The notes: generated by a model from the sequence alone, not told the origin. Numbered from the stretch's first letter, positions 7,499 to 15,837 are shown. The stretch: 17,558 bases of DNA from Bacillota bacterium (GCA_023400235.1 JAEXFI010000011.1:1-17558); one strand, 5' to 3'. Program-made: numbers and translations.

Positions 7499-7531
7499 AT
7501 AAAGCCCTTACAAAATCCGTAAGGGCTTTAT
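7499..7531 (-). terminator. Rho-independent terminator of the ABC importer operon
   Basis: A perfect 13-bp stem (7499-7511 with 7519-7531, core AAAGCCCTTAC / GTAAGGGCTTT) has a 7-base loop. It lies about 20 bases past the stop of the substrate-binding protein gene. On the minus strand it is followed by an AT-rich tail (ATTTGAATAATT). It separates the importer operon from the thioredoxin/CcdA-like gene. Confidence 0.85.
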
Positions 7532-7551
7532 GGGAGAATAATTATGGTTTC

Positions 7552-9309
7552 CTATTTGTTTAAGCTTTTTGCATATTGGTCGTATGCATTTTGCTGTATA
7601 GCCAGGTAGCCCTTCAAATCCATACTGTTAATCTTGTCGACATAATTCTGCCAGGTTTTGATATCCATGTCTCCTGTAATAAACTGAACAGTAGCCTGAT
7701 TAACAAATTTGCCTATTGAAACTGTATAATCGGCAATTTTTTTAGCATCCTCTTCAGAGTAGGCCAGATTTGGAAGCATTGTATTGTCGTCAGGCTTGTA
7801 TTTTGAATATGCTTTGCCGCATTGATACAGCAAGGCCTCAACGCTGGTCTCAGGCTTAGCACAGTACTGGCTGAGTCTGAACTCATTTGTATTATGAGTC
7901 ATGACAGCATCTGGATCCCAAACATATTTTACAAAGTTCAGACCTTCATCTGTATAATCCGGAATCTGACTGCTTCTCAGCTTCTTTGCAGGTATTTTCT
8001 TCCACTTGGCTTCTCCGCCGGCAATTGAAGTACCTTCAGATACATAATCCCAGGCTATGCCCTTTGGTCCGTTTTGTGTAATAAGAGTCATTTCCTGTGA
8101 TGCAAGAAGATCAAAGAATTTAACGGCCAGTTCAGGATTCTTGCAGTCAGCAGATACAAGACCATAGTTGCTCTGGAAGTAATTAGTGGGATAGTAGGCA
8201 GCCAGCTGTACTCCCTTAGGTCCTTTTACAGGCTCTAAAACCACCCAGTCCTGATACGAACCTTCCTGCTCCTTCAAAAGCGCATCTGTGTTACATGGCC
8301 ACCAGCCTCCCGGTGCCATGGCAGCAAGCTGAGGAGTGCCCTGTACGGTAGCCTTCTGCTGATCTGCATTTTGCGTAAAGGTCTGTGAATCCAGCAGGCC
8401 TTCTTTATAAAGCTTGTTTAAGTATATTAACGAATCCTTGTATTCGTCTTTTGTAAACTGGTATTCTACTTTACCGTCATTTACAACAAAGCCCGCACCT
8501 ACTACAGGGTTTGTATTTGATAATATGTTGTTATTCTGAACAAATGCATTTGTTATAAAGGTTGTTGGATCGGTTGCCCAGCCTCCGGCAGCAATATTAC
8601 CGGTGAAGGGAATCTCGTCAGCCTTTCCGTTGCCGTTAGGATCTTTTTCTTTGACGGCCTTCAGGAAGGTATACAATTCATCTGTAGTGGTAGGAATTTT
8701 TCCGCCTGCCAGCTTATCCACCCAGGGCTTGTAAATCCACATTCTTGACTGAAACATACAATGGAAGCATTCATTATCGTCTCCATAACAATATATGTTT
8801 CCGTCAGGCATTGTAATATCTCCCAATCTTAACGGACTAACCTTGTTCAATTCATTCCAGTTTGGCGCATCTTTTAAGTAATTGTTCAACGGAACAATCA
8901 GTCCTTGCTTGCCATAGAGCATGGTTTCTGCTTTGGACCATTTTGTTGATAAGAATATGTCCGGCAATGTTTCCCCGCTGGCCATAAGCAGGTTCAGCTT
9001 GGTCTTACCGTCATCGCCGGTTACTGAGTACTTAAAATCAATTTTAATATTCTGCTTTTCTTCCAGGTAGTTGGTAACGTAGTTGTTGGTATAGTCGCCA
9101 TTTTCACCAGAGTAAGGAGTCATTACGAATGCAGTTAAAGTGGCTTTCTCCTTTAACGGAAATGTAAGATCGGACGTTTGAGCCTGAACACTTGAATTCC
9201 CGGCAGAAGAACTTGCAGTGCTTTCTGTATTGGTGCCCGTTCCGCAGCCGGTCAGTAGCAGGGCTGCAACCGAGGCACAAATAATAGCTTTTGATATAAA
9301 CTTCTTCAT
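7552..9309 (-). CDS. Sugar ABC transporter substrate-binding lipoprotein (LplA-like)
   Basis: This 585-residue extracellular binding protein feeds the two permeases encoded just upstream. It has a lipoprotein signal peptide with lipobox LLLTGC (Cys22), then a Ser/Thr/Ala-rich linker to about residue 48, then a family 1-type two-lobe binding fold. LLMASGETLPDIFLS (about 108-121) is typical of the LplA/YtcQ group, as is the acidic DPNGNGKADE loop (223-232), which resembles a metal-binding loop in these proteins. The length fits this long subgroup. AGGAGG six bases before the ATG supports the start. It is the last gene of the operon and is followed by a strong terminator. Ligands of this subgroup are usually complex plant oligosaccharides; the GH95, GH2 and GH43 neighbours point to a branched, fucose- and galactose-bearing one, which is inference. 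Confidence 0.93.
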   Translation of the reverse strand: MKKFISKAIICASVAALLLTGCGTGTNTESTASSSAGNSSVQAQTSDLTFPLKEKATLTAFVMTPYSGENGDYTNNYVTNYLEEKQNIKIDFKYSVTGDDGKTKLNLLMASGETLPDIFLSTKWSKAETMLYGKQGLIVPLNNYLKDAPNWNELNKVSPLRLGDITMPDGNIYCYGDDNECFHCMFQSRMWIYKPWVDKLAGGKIPTTTDELYTFLKAVKEKDPNGNGKADEIPFTGNIAAGGWATDPTTFITNAFVQNNNILSNTNPVVGAGFVVNDGKVEYQFTKDEYKDSLIYLNKLYKEGLLDSQTFTQNADQQKATVQGTPQLAAMAPGGWWPCNTDALLKEQEGSYQDWVVLEPVKGPKGVQLAAYYPTNYFQSNYGLVSADCKNPELAVKFFDLLASQEMTLITQNGPKGIAWDYVSEGTSIAGGEAKWKKIPAKKLRSSQIPDYTDEGLNFVKYVWDPDAVMTHNTNEFRLSQYCAKPETSVEALLYQCGKAYSKYKPDDNTMLPNLAYSEEDAKKIADYTVSIGKFVNQATVQFITGDMDIKTWQNYVDKINSMDLKGYLAIQQNAYDQYAKSLNK

Positions 9310-9334
9310 GATTTCCCTCCTGTTTTGTTTTTAT

Positions 9335-9382
9335 AATAATAAAATATTTTCTTTGAGCTCTTAAGATAATATTTTAATTATT
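9335..9382 (-). repeat. AT-rich imperfect hairpin between permease and binding-protein genes
   Basis: AATAATAAAATATT (9335-9348) pairs with AATATTTTAATTATT (9368-9382) with a one-base bulge. The loop contains GAGCTC. It sits in the 80-base gap between the permease stop and the binding-protein start. Intercistronic stem-loops in such operons can protect the binding-protein mRNA and raise its level; that role is inferred. Confidence 0.45.
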
Positions 9383-9389
9383 CACTTTT

Positions 9390-10280
9390 TTAGCCTTTTA
9401 CCGATCCTATCATGACTCCCTTTACAAAATATTTTTGAACAAAGGGGTAGAGTATCATTAACGGAAGGCTGCTCACTACAATAGTACCGTATTTCAGCAT
9501 TTCACTAAGATACTGGTTTCTGAGCCTTATTTCGGGAGCAACCCCCGATTGTGACAAATCTGCACTTCCCATTATAAGAATTCCTCTTAAAACAAGCTGC
9601 AGCGGATATTTGTCTTCGGAGTTCAGGTATATCAGCGCTGAAAAATATGAATTCCACAAGGCTACTGCCACCCAAAGACTGATTACTGCAATTATGGGCT
9701 TGGACAGTGGAATCACTATTTTCAGCATAAACCTGAAATCGTCGCAGCCGTCCAATCTGGAAGCCTCCAGCAGCTCTAAAGGAATATTCTGCCTGTAATA
9801 GGTTCTGGCAACAATTACATTGTATGCGCTTAAGGCTGTAGGCAATATAATAGCCCAAATGGTGTCAATCATATGCAATTGCTTTACCAGCATATATGTG
9901 GGAACAAGTCCTCCGTTAAACATCATGGTAAATAAAAAATATCCCATGAAAATTTTCTTTCCCTTTAAGTCATCCCTGGAGAGGGGATAAGATGCCATAA
10001 TAGTTAACACTATGCTGACCAAGGTTCCGGATACCATATAAATGAGAGATCTCAAATACCCGCTCCATATGGGACTGTAGGCAAAAACCGTCTTATAGCC
10101 CAATAATGTAGGTTCAACAGGAAACAACTTGACCTTCCCGGTCATCAATGCATCACCCGAACTAAAAGAGCAGCTTATCAGATAAACAAACGGGTACAGC
10201 ACAGCCAGCAAAAATATGGCCAGAAGAATATGATTTACCTTGTTAAATATTCTGTCCTGCAAACAATATTTGGTATTCAT
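9390..10280 (-). CDS. Sugar ABC transporter permease (LplC-like, CUT1 type)
   Basis: The 296-residue inner membrane protein is one half of the importer channel. It has about six hydrophobic segments, starting near residues 15-36. The EAA loop that docks the ATPase is at about 172-192 (EASRLDGCDDFRFMLKIVIP). The ending FVKGVMIGSVKG is typical of LplC-type permeases. The start at 10280 is chosen over an in-frame ATG at 10325 because AAAGGTGG (10287-10294) lies six bases upstream and the product then begins MNTKYCLQDR, with normal family length. It lies 54 bases behind the partner permease. No ATPase gene is present here, as usual for this group, where a shared MsmX-like ATPase encoded elsewhere serves several importers. 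Confidence 0.93.
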   Translation of the reverse strand: MNTKYCLQDRIFNKVNHILLAIFLLAVLYPFVYLISCSFSSGDALMTGKVKLFPVEPTLLGYKTVFAYSPIWSGYLRSLIYMVSGTLVSIVLTIMASYPLSRDDLKGKKIFMGYFLFTMMFNGGLVPTYMLVKQLHMIDTIWAIILPTALSAYNVIVARTYYRQNIPLELLEASRLDGCDDFRFMLKIVIPLSKPIIAVISLWVAVALWNSYFSALIYLNSEDKYPLQLVLRGILIMGSADLSQSGVAPEIRLRNQYLSEMLKYGTIVVSSLPLMILYPFVQKYFVKGVMIGSVKG

Positions 10281-10334
10281 TTCAATCCACCTTTTATAAT
10301 AAATTTGAATTAACTCCAGCAGCACCTGTGTTTG

Positions 10335-11306
10335 CTACCATAAGCTTTCAGTGGTAAGCTTTCTGCTTATTTTATTCACAACCAGCAGCAATACAAGACC
10401 CACTACAGACTGGAACAAGCCTATTGCCGTCGAATAGGCAAAGTCCGGTATTGATGAAACCAGTGCAATTTTATAGGCATAGGTTGATATTATTTCAGAT
10501 GCGCTCAAATTATTAGGGTTCTGCATTGCCAGCACTTTTTCGTATCCTATATTTAAAATTCCCCCAACATTAAGAATGAGTAGAATTACAGCTGTTGGAA
10601 TTATGGCAGGCAAATCTATATGTCTTATCCGCTGCAAAATAGTTGCTCCATCCACGGTGGCAGCCTCGTGGAGCTGCATATCCACCCCGGATAATGCCGC
10701 CATGTATATGATTGCGTTAAAGCCAACCGACTGCCATATTCCCGACCATACATACAGCGACGGAAAAGCCGAGGCGTTGGCCAGTACATTTGTTCCTGTC
10801 AGGCTGTATATAATACTGCCAATGGCTCCAGTCTTTGTATTGAAAAGAATATTAACCATACCCACAAGTATTATTGTTGATATAAAGTAAGGAAAATATG
10901 ATATTAGCTGTACTGCTTTTTTATATCTGACATTCAAAATATAGTTAAGGCTGATGGCCAAAATAATTGCACACGGAAAACTTACAAGCATGGAATATAT
11001 AGAAATCCACAAGGTATTCCGCATGGTCTCAATAAAATTGTAGTTTCCGAAAAATCTTATGAAGTTTGCAAACCCAAAATTATCCGCCCAGGGGCTTCCC
11101 AATATTCCAGCTCTTATATTATAATCCTTAAAGGCTATAATAGCCCCATACATAGGATAATAATTGAATATGGCTAAGAATATTATTGGAATCAGTAATA
11201 AGGTGTATAACTGCCAGGTCTTTTTAAAATGTTTTACCAAGCCACCGCCTTCCAAGACGGTGGCCTTTCCAGTTCCGGGTGCATCAATGTCTCTTGTTGT
11301 CTGCAT
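10335..11306 (-). CDS. Sugar ABC transporter permease (LplB-like, CUT1 type)
   Basis: This 323-residue integral membrane protein is the first gene of the importer operon. It has a charged cytoplasmic N-terminus (residues 1-30) and about six membrane segments. The motif NYYPMYGAIIAFKDY (48-62) is characteristic of LplB-type permeases. The EAA loop has Glu214, Ala215 and Gly220 and ends in IDLP (230-233). An ATG at 11306 and a TTG at 11309 are both possible, with TAGGAG at 11315-11320; the ATG at eight-base spacing is preferred. It pairs with the LplC-like permease to form the heterodimeric channel. A candidate promoter lies about 80 bases upstream. Confidence 0.92.
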   Translation of the reverse strand: MQTTRDIDAPGTGKATVLEGGGLVKHFKKTWQLYTLLLIPIIFLAIFNYYPMYGAIIAFKDYNIRAGILGSPWADNFGFANFIRFFGNYNFIETMRNTLWISIYSMLVSFPCAIILAISLNYILNVRYKKAVQLISYFPYFISTIILVGMVNILFNTKTGAIGSIIYSLTGTNVLANASAFPSLYVWSGIWQSVGFNAIIYMAALSGVDMQLHEAATVDGATILQRIRHIDLPAIIPTAVILLILNVGGILNIGYEKVLAMQNPNNLSASEIISTYAYKIALVSSIPDFAYSTAIGLFQSVVGLVLLLVVNKISRKLTTESLW

Positions 11307-11324
11307 CAAATTAGCTCCTATTCC

Positions 11325-11337
11325 AGCAGAATCTGCT
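11325..11337. repeat. 13-bp palindrome AGCAGA-A-TCTGCT in the importer leader
   Basis: The perfect inverted repeat lies directly upstream of the permease ribosome binding site and inside the predicted 5' leader. It could be an operator or a small hairpin affecting translation. No function is proven by sequence. Confidence 0.4.
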
Positions 11338-11384
11338 AATAATTAAGTTGTAGAGTGAAAATGTTCATTGACTATCTGAATCCC

Positions 11385-11413
11385 ATTTAAACATCAAAAA
11401 TCTGTAATGTAAA
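11385..11413 (-). promoter_or_regulatory. Candidate sigma-A promoter for the importer operon
   Basis: On the minus strand, TTTACA (11408-11413) and TTAAAT (11385-11390) are separated by exactly 17 bases. That gives 5/6 and 4/6 matches to consensus. Transcription would start near 11378, giving a leader of about 70 bases before the ATG. The region is AT-rich, so chance matches are possible. Confidence 0.4.
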
Positions 11414-11496
11414 TATTCAATACTTTATTCGCTATTCAAATATTTTTAATACAATTTGTAAACCCCGAATCATGCATATAAGCGGCATTTAAATGC

Positions 11497-11546
11497 AAAG
11501 AGGAGACCTAAAAATTTGCATTTGCATTTTTTTAGGTCTCCTCTTT
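11497..11546. terminator. Long-stem hairpin terminator downstream of GH2
   Basis: An 18-bp perfect stem (11497-11514 with 11529-11546, core AGAGGAGACCTAAAAA) has a 14-base loop. It lies about 90 bases past the GH2 stop. The T-rich tail is better on the plus strand (CTTTTATTT) than on the minus strand (CTTTGCATTT), so it is best read as bidirectional. A 12-bp palindrome, GCATTTAAATGC (11485-11496), abuts it. It should separate GH2 transcripts from the importer operon. Confidence 0.7.
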
Positions 11547-11637
11547 TATTTAGCTAAACTACTGCCGCATCTATATCAACAGGCCCAGTTGCATATTTTT
11601 ATGTTAACAAAAATTCATGTGCTATACTGCGGGTAAA

Positions 11638-14600
11638 TTAATTATCAATCATTTCTATTAATATCTGATAATGATAGCAACCTTTTCCTATACGGTACTC
11701 CGGGTGAATATTTTTTGACCAGCCGTTGTCTCCGCCCAAGCCGGCATGCAAATGGTCAATATTGAGATGTACACATTTATCCCTTCTCAGTTCCTGCTCA
11801 TACCTGGCATTAGCGCAGGCCTCCACAGAATAATCATGAATATCAAAATGGAAGGGTACTGCGCCTGAAATGCGTTGACCGCGTCCTGCCTTATCCTGTA
11901 TAATAACGTATCTCACATCTTCTTTTCCGCCGCATTCCACAGGCTTCACATAGGGTGTGTGCTGTTCCTTTACGGTACTGCTGTAACAGCCAATGAGAGC
12001 TGCTTCCTTTCTGTCGGCGTAATTTTCCCAGGGCCCTCTTCCATACCAGGTTATTTGCTGTTTATCCTCCGGAAGCGTCAGTGAGAAACCTATTCTTGGA
12101 ATTGTCTCACCGGGGCAATTATTAATAACGGTTTTATCAATCTCCATACCTCTGCCACCAATCCTGTATTGAGTGTAAACAAGCAATTTATCCTCATTGT
12201 ACGATATATTGGTAAATATAAATATTTGCTTATCAGAAACCGCTGTGTCTGTTTTAATGTCCGTTATTCTTAAAGCATCCAAGTGCCAGGCCCTCCAGTC
12301 AGTCGCATAATTGCCGCCGGAATTCCTGCAGCCCTCGTCTATTCCCGTTGCTGCCCGGAAAAAGTTATCCCCGCATCCCCAAAACCTCTCGCTTCCGTTA
12401 AAAATCGCCCTTGTAAATATGCCCTTGTCCTTGTCAAAACGTACCTCCGTATTTTCTCCCTGTATCAGAATCTCTCCGGCAGTTTCACACATTGTCAGCT
12501 TATTGTGGCCTATACACACCTCCCGCCCTTTTAACACCGACTCCTGCAAGGGGATTTGGCAGGCATAAATAACATGTCCCTTCTTTGCATACGGTACTTC
12601 CTCATTTAAGGACACTGTGATGTTCACAAAAGCTTCACCGGATATTTTCTCGCGCTTCATGGCATATTCCAGAATATCCGCTTGTCCCGGAGCTGTAAAA
12701 TACTGCTTCATGACTCCTCTGTCCACTATTTCTCCATCGCACTGCAGCTCCCAGGCAAGGTGTAAATGACTCAAATCCCTAAACATATAGTTATTCATTA
12801 TTTTATAGTGGCCTGCTTCAGGAAATGGGCTTCCATCGTGGAAGATTATCACCGGGGCCTGGCAATTCCTTATTTCAAATGCAGCGGGTTTCCAGCTCAA
12901 ATCAGGCAGAACCACTCCGTTCAGGCACATGTCCTCTATAGGATCAACCACCTCCTCGTTAAAAGCTCCTGCATATACATATGCTGAGGTTCCGTTTTCC
13001 TGCCGCTTTACCAGTGCCTTATCCTGAAAGTCCCATATGAACCCGCCCTGAAAACGGGGATACTTCCTCACCATATCCCAATACAGCTTGAAATTTCCGT
13101 TGCTGTTGCTTTTTGCATATGCATATTCACACATTATAAATGGTCTCAGGTCATCCTGCTCCGCCATCTTTTGCTCCACCCAGTCCTTTGACGGATACAT
13201 TGCACAGATGATGTCGGTAATATTGCTGCCAGGGTTGCAGGATTCATACTGGACATATCTTGTTTTGTCATATTCTTTTATCCAGCCGTACATGGCTGCA
13301 TGGTTGGCACCTGCCCCGGATTCGTTGCCCAGCGACCAAATGATAACAGAAGGATGATTCTTGTCCCGGAGTACCATTCGGGTGGCGCGCTCCAGGTATG
13401 CCGCCGTCCATTCTGCAGATGAGCTTAACTGACCGCCAAACCCATGTGTCTCCAGATTGGCTTCATTCACAACGTATATGCCCAGTTCATCACAAAGCTC
13501 ATACCATTGACTTGCATGGGGATAATGGCTGGTCCGCACGGCATTGAAATTCAGCTGCTTCATGCATAAGAGCTGCTGTCTCATGTATTCCGGTGAAACA
13601 TACCTCCCTGTTTCGGGACAGAATTCGTGCAAATTCACTCCCCGCACCAGCAGTCTCCTGCCGTTGAGATAAAGTACCCCGTCTCTGCCTATTTCTACTT
13701 TGCGGAAGCCTACTTTTGTACTTTCAATATCTGTGACACCTCCAGCTTTATCTATTGTCTCCAAAACCAACGTATATAAATACGGCTCTTCAGCAGACCA
13801 TAAATGAGGTTTTACCACAAATACAGACGCAAAGGCAATAAATTTAGGCTCCAGATATACTCCGCACTTGACATAGGGCTGACTCTGAAAAGCAGTAACC
13901 AGTTCATTTCGAGCGTTATACAGACTCAAGCGCACATAACATTCCCCATAACCTCTGACTCTGTTGTCGGGCTGAAGCATAACCCTCAATTGGGCTTGTG
14001 TAAAATCATTGTCCTTAAACAGAGTTTCTACCTTGTAGTCCAGCAAACGCTGCTTGTTCTTTGCATAAATTCTCACATCCCGGTAGATTCCCGACAAATG
14101 CCAGTAATCCTGATCCTCCAGGTATGAGCCGTCACAGTATTGCAGCACCTTTACCGCCAGTTCATTTTTACCCTGGTGAACGGCGTTTGTGATATCAAAG
14201 GAAGCGTCCAGCTTGCTATCCTTGGAAAAGCCTATTTCCATGCCGTTGACCCAGAGGTAAAAACAGGACTCTACTCCCCCGAATTCTATAAATATATCCT
14301 TTCCATTGAAATAATCGGGCACTTCAAACTCCGTCCGATAGCAGCCTGTCAGGTTTTTTTCCGGTACCAGGGGCGCATTGAGCTCCACCTGCCCCTCTGC
14401 TACCTCTATCTCATAGTGGGAGCCGGCGCCCTCCCTCTTAAATGGATAAATCATGTTGGTATAAACCGGCTTGCCATAGCCATGCAGCTCCCAGTTCGCT
14501 GGTACGGGTATATCCACCCAGCCGGAAACATCGTAATTTAATGTATGGAAATCTTTCGGCGCCTGGTGCGGATTTTGGGCAAGCTTAAATTTCCATATGC

Positions 14601-14739
14601 CGCTGAGGCTCCATACATATTTTGAAGCTCGGCGGTCACAGCTCACAGCCTGTTCAACAGATTCATAAGCTCCGTAGGGCGAGTGCATCGGATATCTGTT
14701 TTTTTGCGTTATATACTGATTTTCCCATTCTCTGCTCAT
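11638..14739 (-). CDS. GH2 beta-galactosidase-like enzyme (LacZ type) with altered active site
   Basis: The 1033-residue protein has the full LacZ five-domain plan: jelly roll (about 40-225, DGSYLEDQDYWHLSGIYRDV), immunoglobulin-like domain, TIM barrel, second linker domain, and C-terminal small-chain domain ending with LGGDNGWSKNIHPEY. The acid/base is Glu473 in SLGNESG and the nucleophile Glu538 in FIMCEYA, matching Glu461 and Glu537 of E. coli LacZ. There is no signal peptide, so it is cytoplasmic. Several conserved LacZ positions differ: CEYAHAMGNS is replaced by CEYAYAKSNS (His540 equivalent is Tyr541), GNESGHG by GNESGAG, and WDWVDQ by WDFQDK. These point to a substrate or linkage other than lactose. 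The ATG at 14739 follows AAAGGGAG. It is transcribed divergently from the AraC regulator. The family is certain; the exact substrate is open, with galactosylated plant oligosaccharide likely from context. Confidence 0.93.
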   Translation of the reverse strand: MSREWENQYITQKNRYPMHSPYGAYESVEQAVSCDRRASKYVWSLSGIWKFKLAQNPHQAPKDFHTLNYDVSGWVDIPVPANWELHGYGKPVYTNMIYPFKREGAGSHYEIEVAEGQVELNAPLVPEKNLTGCYRTEFEVPDYFNGKDIFIEFGGVESCFYLWVNGMEIGFSKDSKLDASFDITNAVHQGKNELAVKVLQYCDGSYLEDQDYWHLSGIYRDVRIYAKNKQRLLDYKVETLFKDNDFTQAQLRVMLQPDNRVRGYGECYVRLSLYNARNELVTAFQSQPYVKCGVYLEPKFIAFASVFVVKPHLWSAEEPYLYTLVLETIDKAGGVTDIESTKVGFRKVEIGRDGVLYLNGRRLLVRGVNLHEFCPETGRYVSPEYMRQQLLCMKQLNFNAVRTSHYPHASQWYELCDELGIYVVNEANLETHGFGGQLSSSAEWTAAYLERATRMVLRDKNHPSVIIWSLGNESGAGANHAAMYGWIKEYDKTRYVQYESCNPGSNITDIICAMYPSKDWVEQKMAEQDDLRPFIMCEYAYAKSNSNGNFKLYWDMVRKYPRFQGGFIWDFQDKALVKRQENGTSAYVYAGAFNEEVVDPIEDMCLNGVVLPDLSWKPAAFEIRNCQAPVIIFHDGSPFPEAGHYKIMNNYMFRDLSHLHLAWELQCDGEIVDRGVMKQYFTAPGQADILEYAMKREKISGEAFVNITVSLNEEVPYAKKGHVIYACQIPLQESVLKGREVCIGHNKLTMCETAGEILIQGENTEVRFDKDKGIFTRAIFNGSERFWGCGDNFFRAATGIDEGCRNSGGNYATDWRAWHLDALRITDIKTDTAVSDKQIFIFTNISYNEDKLLVYTQYRIGGRGMEIDKTVINNCPGETIPRIGFSLTLPEDKQQITWYGRGPWENYADRKEAALIGCYSSTVKEQHTPYVKPVECGGKEDVRYVIIQDKAGRGQRISGAVPFHFDIHDYSVEACANARYEQELRRDKCVHLNIDHLHAGLGGDNGWSKNIHPEYRIGKGCYHYQILIEMIDN

Positions 14740-14792
14740 AATCTACTCCCTTTATCATATTTGGTAAATAAGAATTCTCTATGGATAATATA

Positions 14793-14819
14793 ATACAATT
14801 GTATATGTGGATATTGTAT
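14793..14819. promoter_or_regulatory. Candidate operator: 12-bp palindrome plus direct repeat in the divergent intergenic region
   Basis: ATACAATTGTAT (14793-14804) is a perfect 12-bp palindrome. ATTGTAT occurs at 14798-14804 and again at 14813-14819, 15 bases apart in the same direction. The second copy overlaps the candidate -10 box of GH2. AraC-family proteins often bind direct repeats in this kind of position, so this is the best candidate site for the adjacent regulator. Confidence 0.4.
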
Positions 14820-14840
14820 GATATTTTATAACCAAACAAA
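14813..14840 (-). promoter_or_regulatory. Candidate weak promoter of GH2
   Basis: On the minus strand a TACAAT -10 box (14813-14818, 5/6) is preceded after 16 bases by a poor -35 (TTTGTT, 14835-14840). A good -10 with a poor -35 is common at activator-dependent promoters, consistent with control by the neighbouring AraC-type protein. Confidence 0.35.
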
Positions 14841-14871
14841 ATATTTTTATTGGTCTTTATTTTATCCATCT

Positions 14872-14880
14872 TGGTATAAT
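14872..14880 (+). promoter_or_regulatory. Extended -10 promoter of the AraC-family gene
   Basis: TGGTATAAT contains a perfect TATAAT (14875-14880) with the TG extension one base upstream. A partial -35 (TTGGTC) lies 19 bases away. Transcription would start near 14887, about 30 bases before the ATG at 14917. Confidence 0.6.
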
Positions 14881-14916
14881 CTCACACAAAAGAATTGCTG
14901 TGGAAAGGATTAAGTT

Positions 14917-15741
14917 ATGGAAACAAAAAAGGATGTTGTTTACCGCTGTATAGGAACAGACCTGACCAACGGTATCCTGGCCTGCGGCTTTATGCCCAAA
15001 GCGACAGCAGAGCACTCCCAGTACAATTTTATGATTGACTACTACAGCTGCTTTCTGCTTTTATCCGGCAGCGGCCGCTATTATACTCCTGACGGAGAAA
15101 TAATACCTATAGAGACAGGTGATTTTGTACAGCGGATACCCGGCGTCTGCCACTCCACCGAGATAACCCCCGACGGCAGCTGGGTTGAGTTCTTTATAAG
15201 CTTCGGCCGTACCACCTACAACTACCTTTCCAGTCTGAACCTGCTGCCGGCAGGTACTCCTGTAATCCATTCACAATATGATGAAAACACCTTGCAGCAG
15301 TTCTCCCGATATTTGCATCGGCTAAAAACGGCAGGAGATGCCGAGCTTCCTTTTATATCTCTTAAGGCCCAGGAGATAGTACTGTCCCTTGTAAACCATC
15401 ACTCCAAAGCCTTTCCAGCCGGTTCTGTGAGGAGGGCAATTGAAGAAGCCTGTCAGCTGCTCTCCGGTGACATTCATACGGAAGTTTCCCTTGAAGGAGT
15501 AGCCGCTGCTCTGCATATGAGCTATGAGAGCTTCCGTAAAAAATTTCGTGAGTATGTGGGTGTCTCACCTTTACAATACAGAATCGAGCAAAAAATGAAA
15601 CATGCCAAGCTTCTGATATTATCAGGCGTTTCTATCAAGGAAGCAGCTCAGCTTACCGGCTACAGTGACGCTTACTCCTTCACAAAACAGTTTACCCGTT
15701 CAGTAGGCATCTCACCGGGCCGCTTTAAGATAATGCCTTAA
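14917..15741 (+). CDS. AraC-family transcriptional regulator
   Basis: The 274-residue protein has an N-terminal cupin-like sensing domain (about 1-150), with SGSGRYYTPDGEIIPIETGD (50-69) typical of the AraC-type sugar-binding barrel. The C-terminal AraC/XylS DNA-binding domain has two helix-turn-helix units: about 190-212 (VAAALHMSYESFRKKF) and about 239-262 (IKEAAQLTGYSDAYSFTKQF), ending with VGISPGRFK. GGAAAGGA lies seven bases before the ATG. It is divergent from GH2 and followed by GH43, so it probably senses a sugar or oligosaccharide and activates these genes and possibly the importer. No histidine kinase is present, unlike many importer loci of this type that use a YesM/YesN pair. I see no clear terminator before GH43. 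Confidence 0.95.
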   Translation: METKKDVVYRCIGTDLTNGILACGFMPKATAEHSQYNFMIDYYSCFLLLSGSGRYYTPDGEIIPIETGDFVQRIPGVCHSTEITPDGSWVEFFISFGRTTYNYLSSLNLLPAGTPVIHSQYDENTLQQFSRYLHRLKTAGDAELPFISLKAQEIVLSLVNHHSKAFPAGSVRRAIEEACQLLSGDIHTEVSLEGVAAALHMSYESFRKKFREYVGVSPLQYRIEQKMKHAKLLILSGVSIKEAAQLTGYSDAYSFTKQFTRSVGISPGRFKIMP

Positions 15742-15837
15742 GCTTGAACTCCCCCACCTTCTACTATAAAAGAATCCGTTTATTCATTATTCACTGTTTG
15801 CTTTTTTAAATTTTTATATACAATTCTTTATAGCTGA

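Noticed and set aside
9505..9858. Minus-strand frame of 117 codons inside the LplC-like permease
   Set aside because: Out-of-frame shadow of a permease whose EAA loop and membrane segments lie in the other frame.
10281..10325. Longer LplC-like permease start (ATG at 10325)
   Set aside because: No good ribosome site there, and the added 15 residues overlap the AAAGGTGG that serves the ATG at 10280.
14140..14541. Plus-strand frame of 133 codons inside GH2
   Set aside because: It is antisense to the conserved LacZ N-terminal domain, with no ribosome binding site or family motif.
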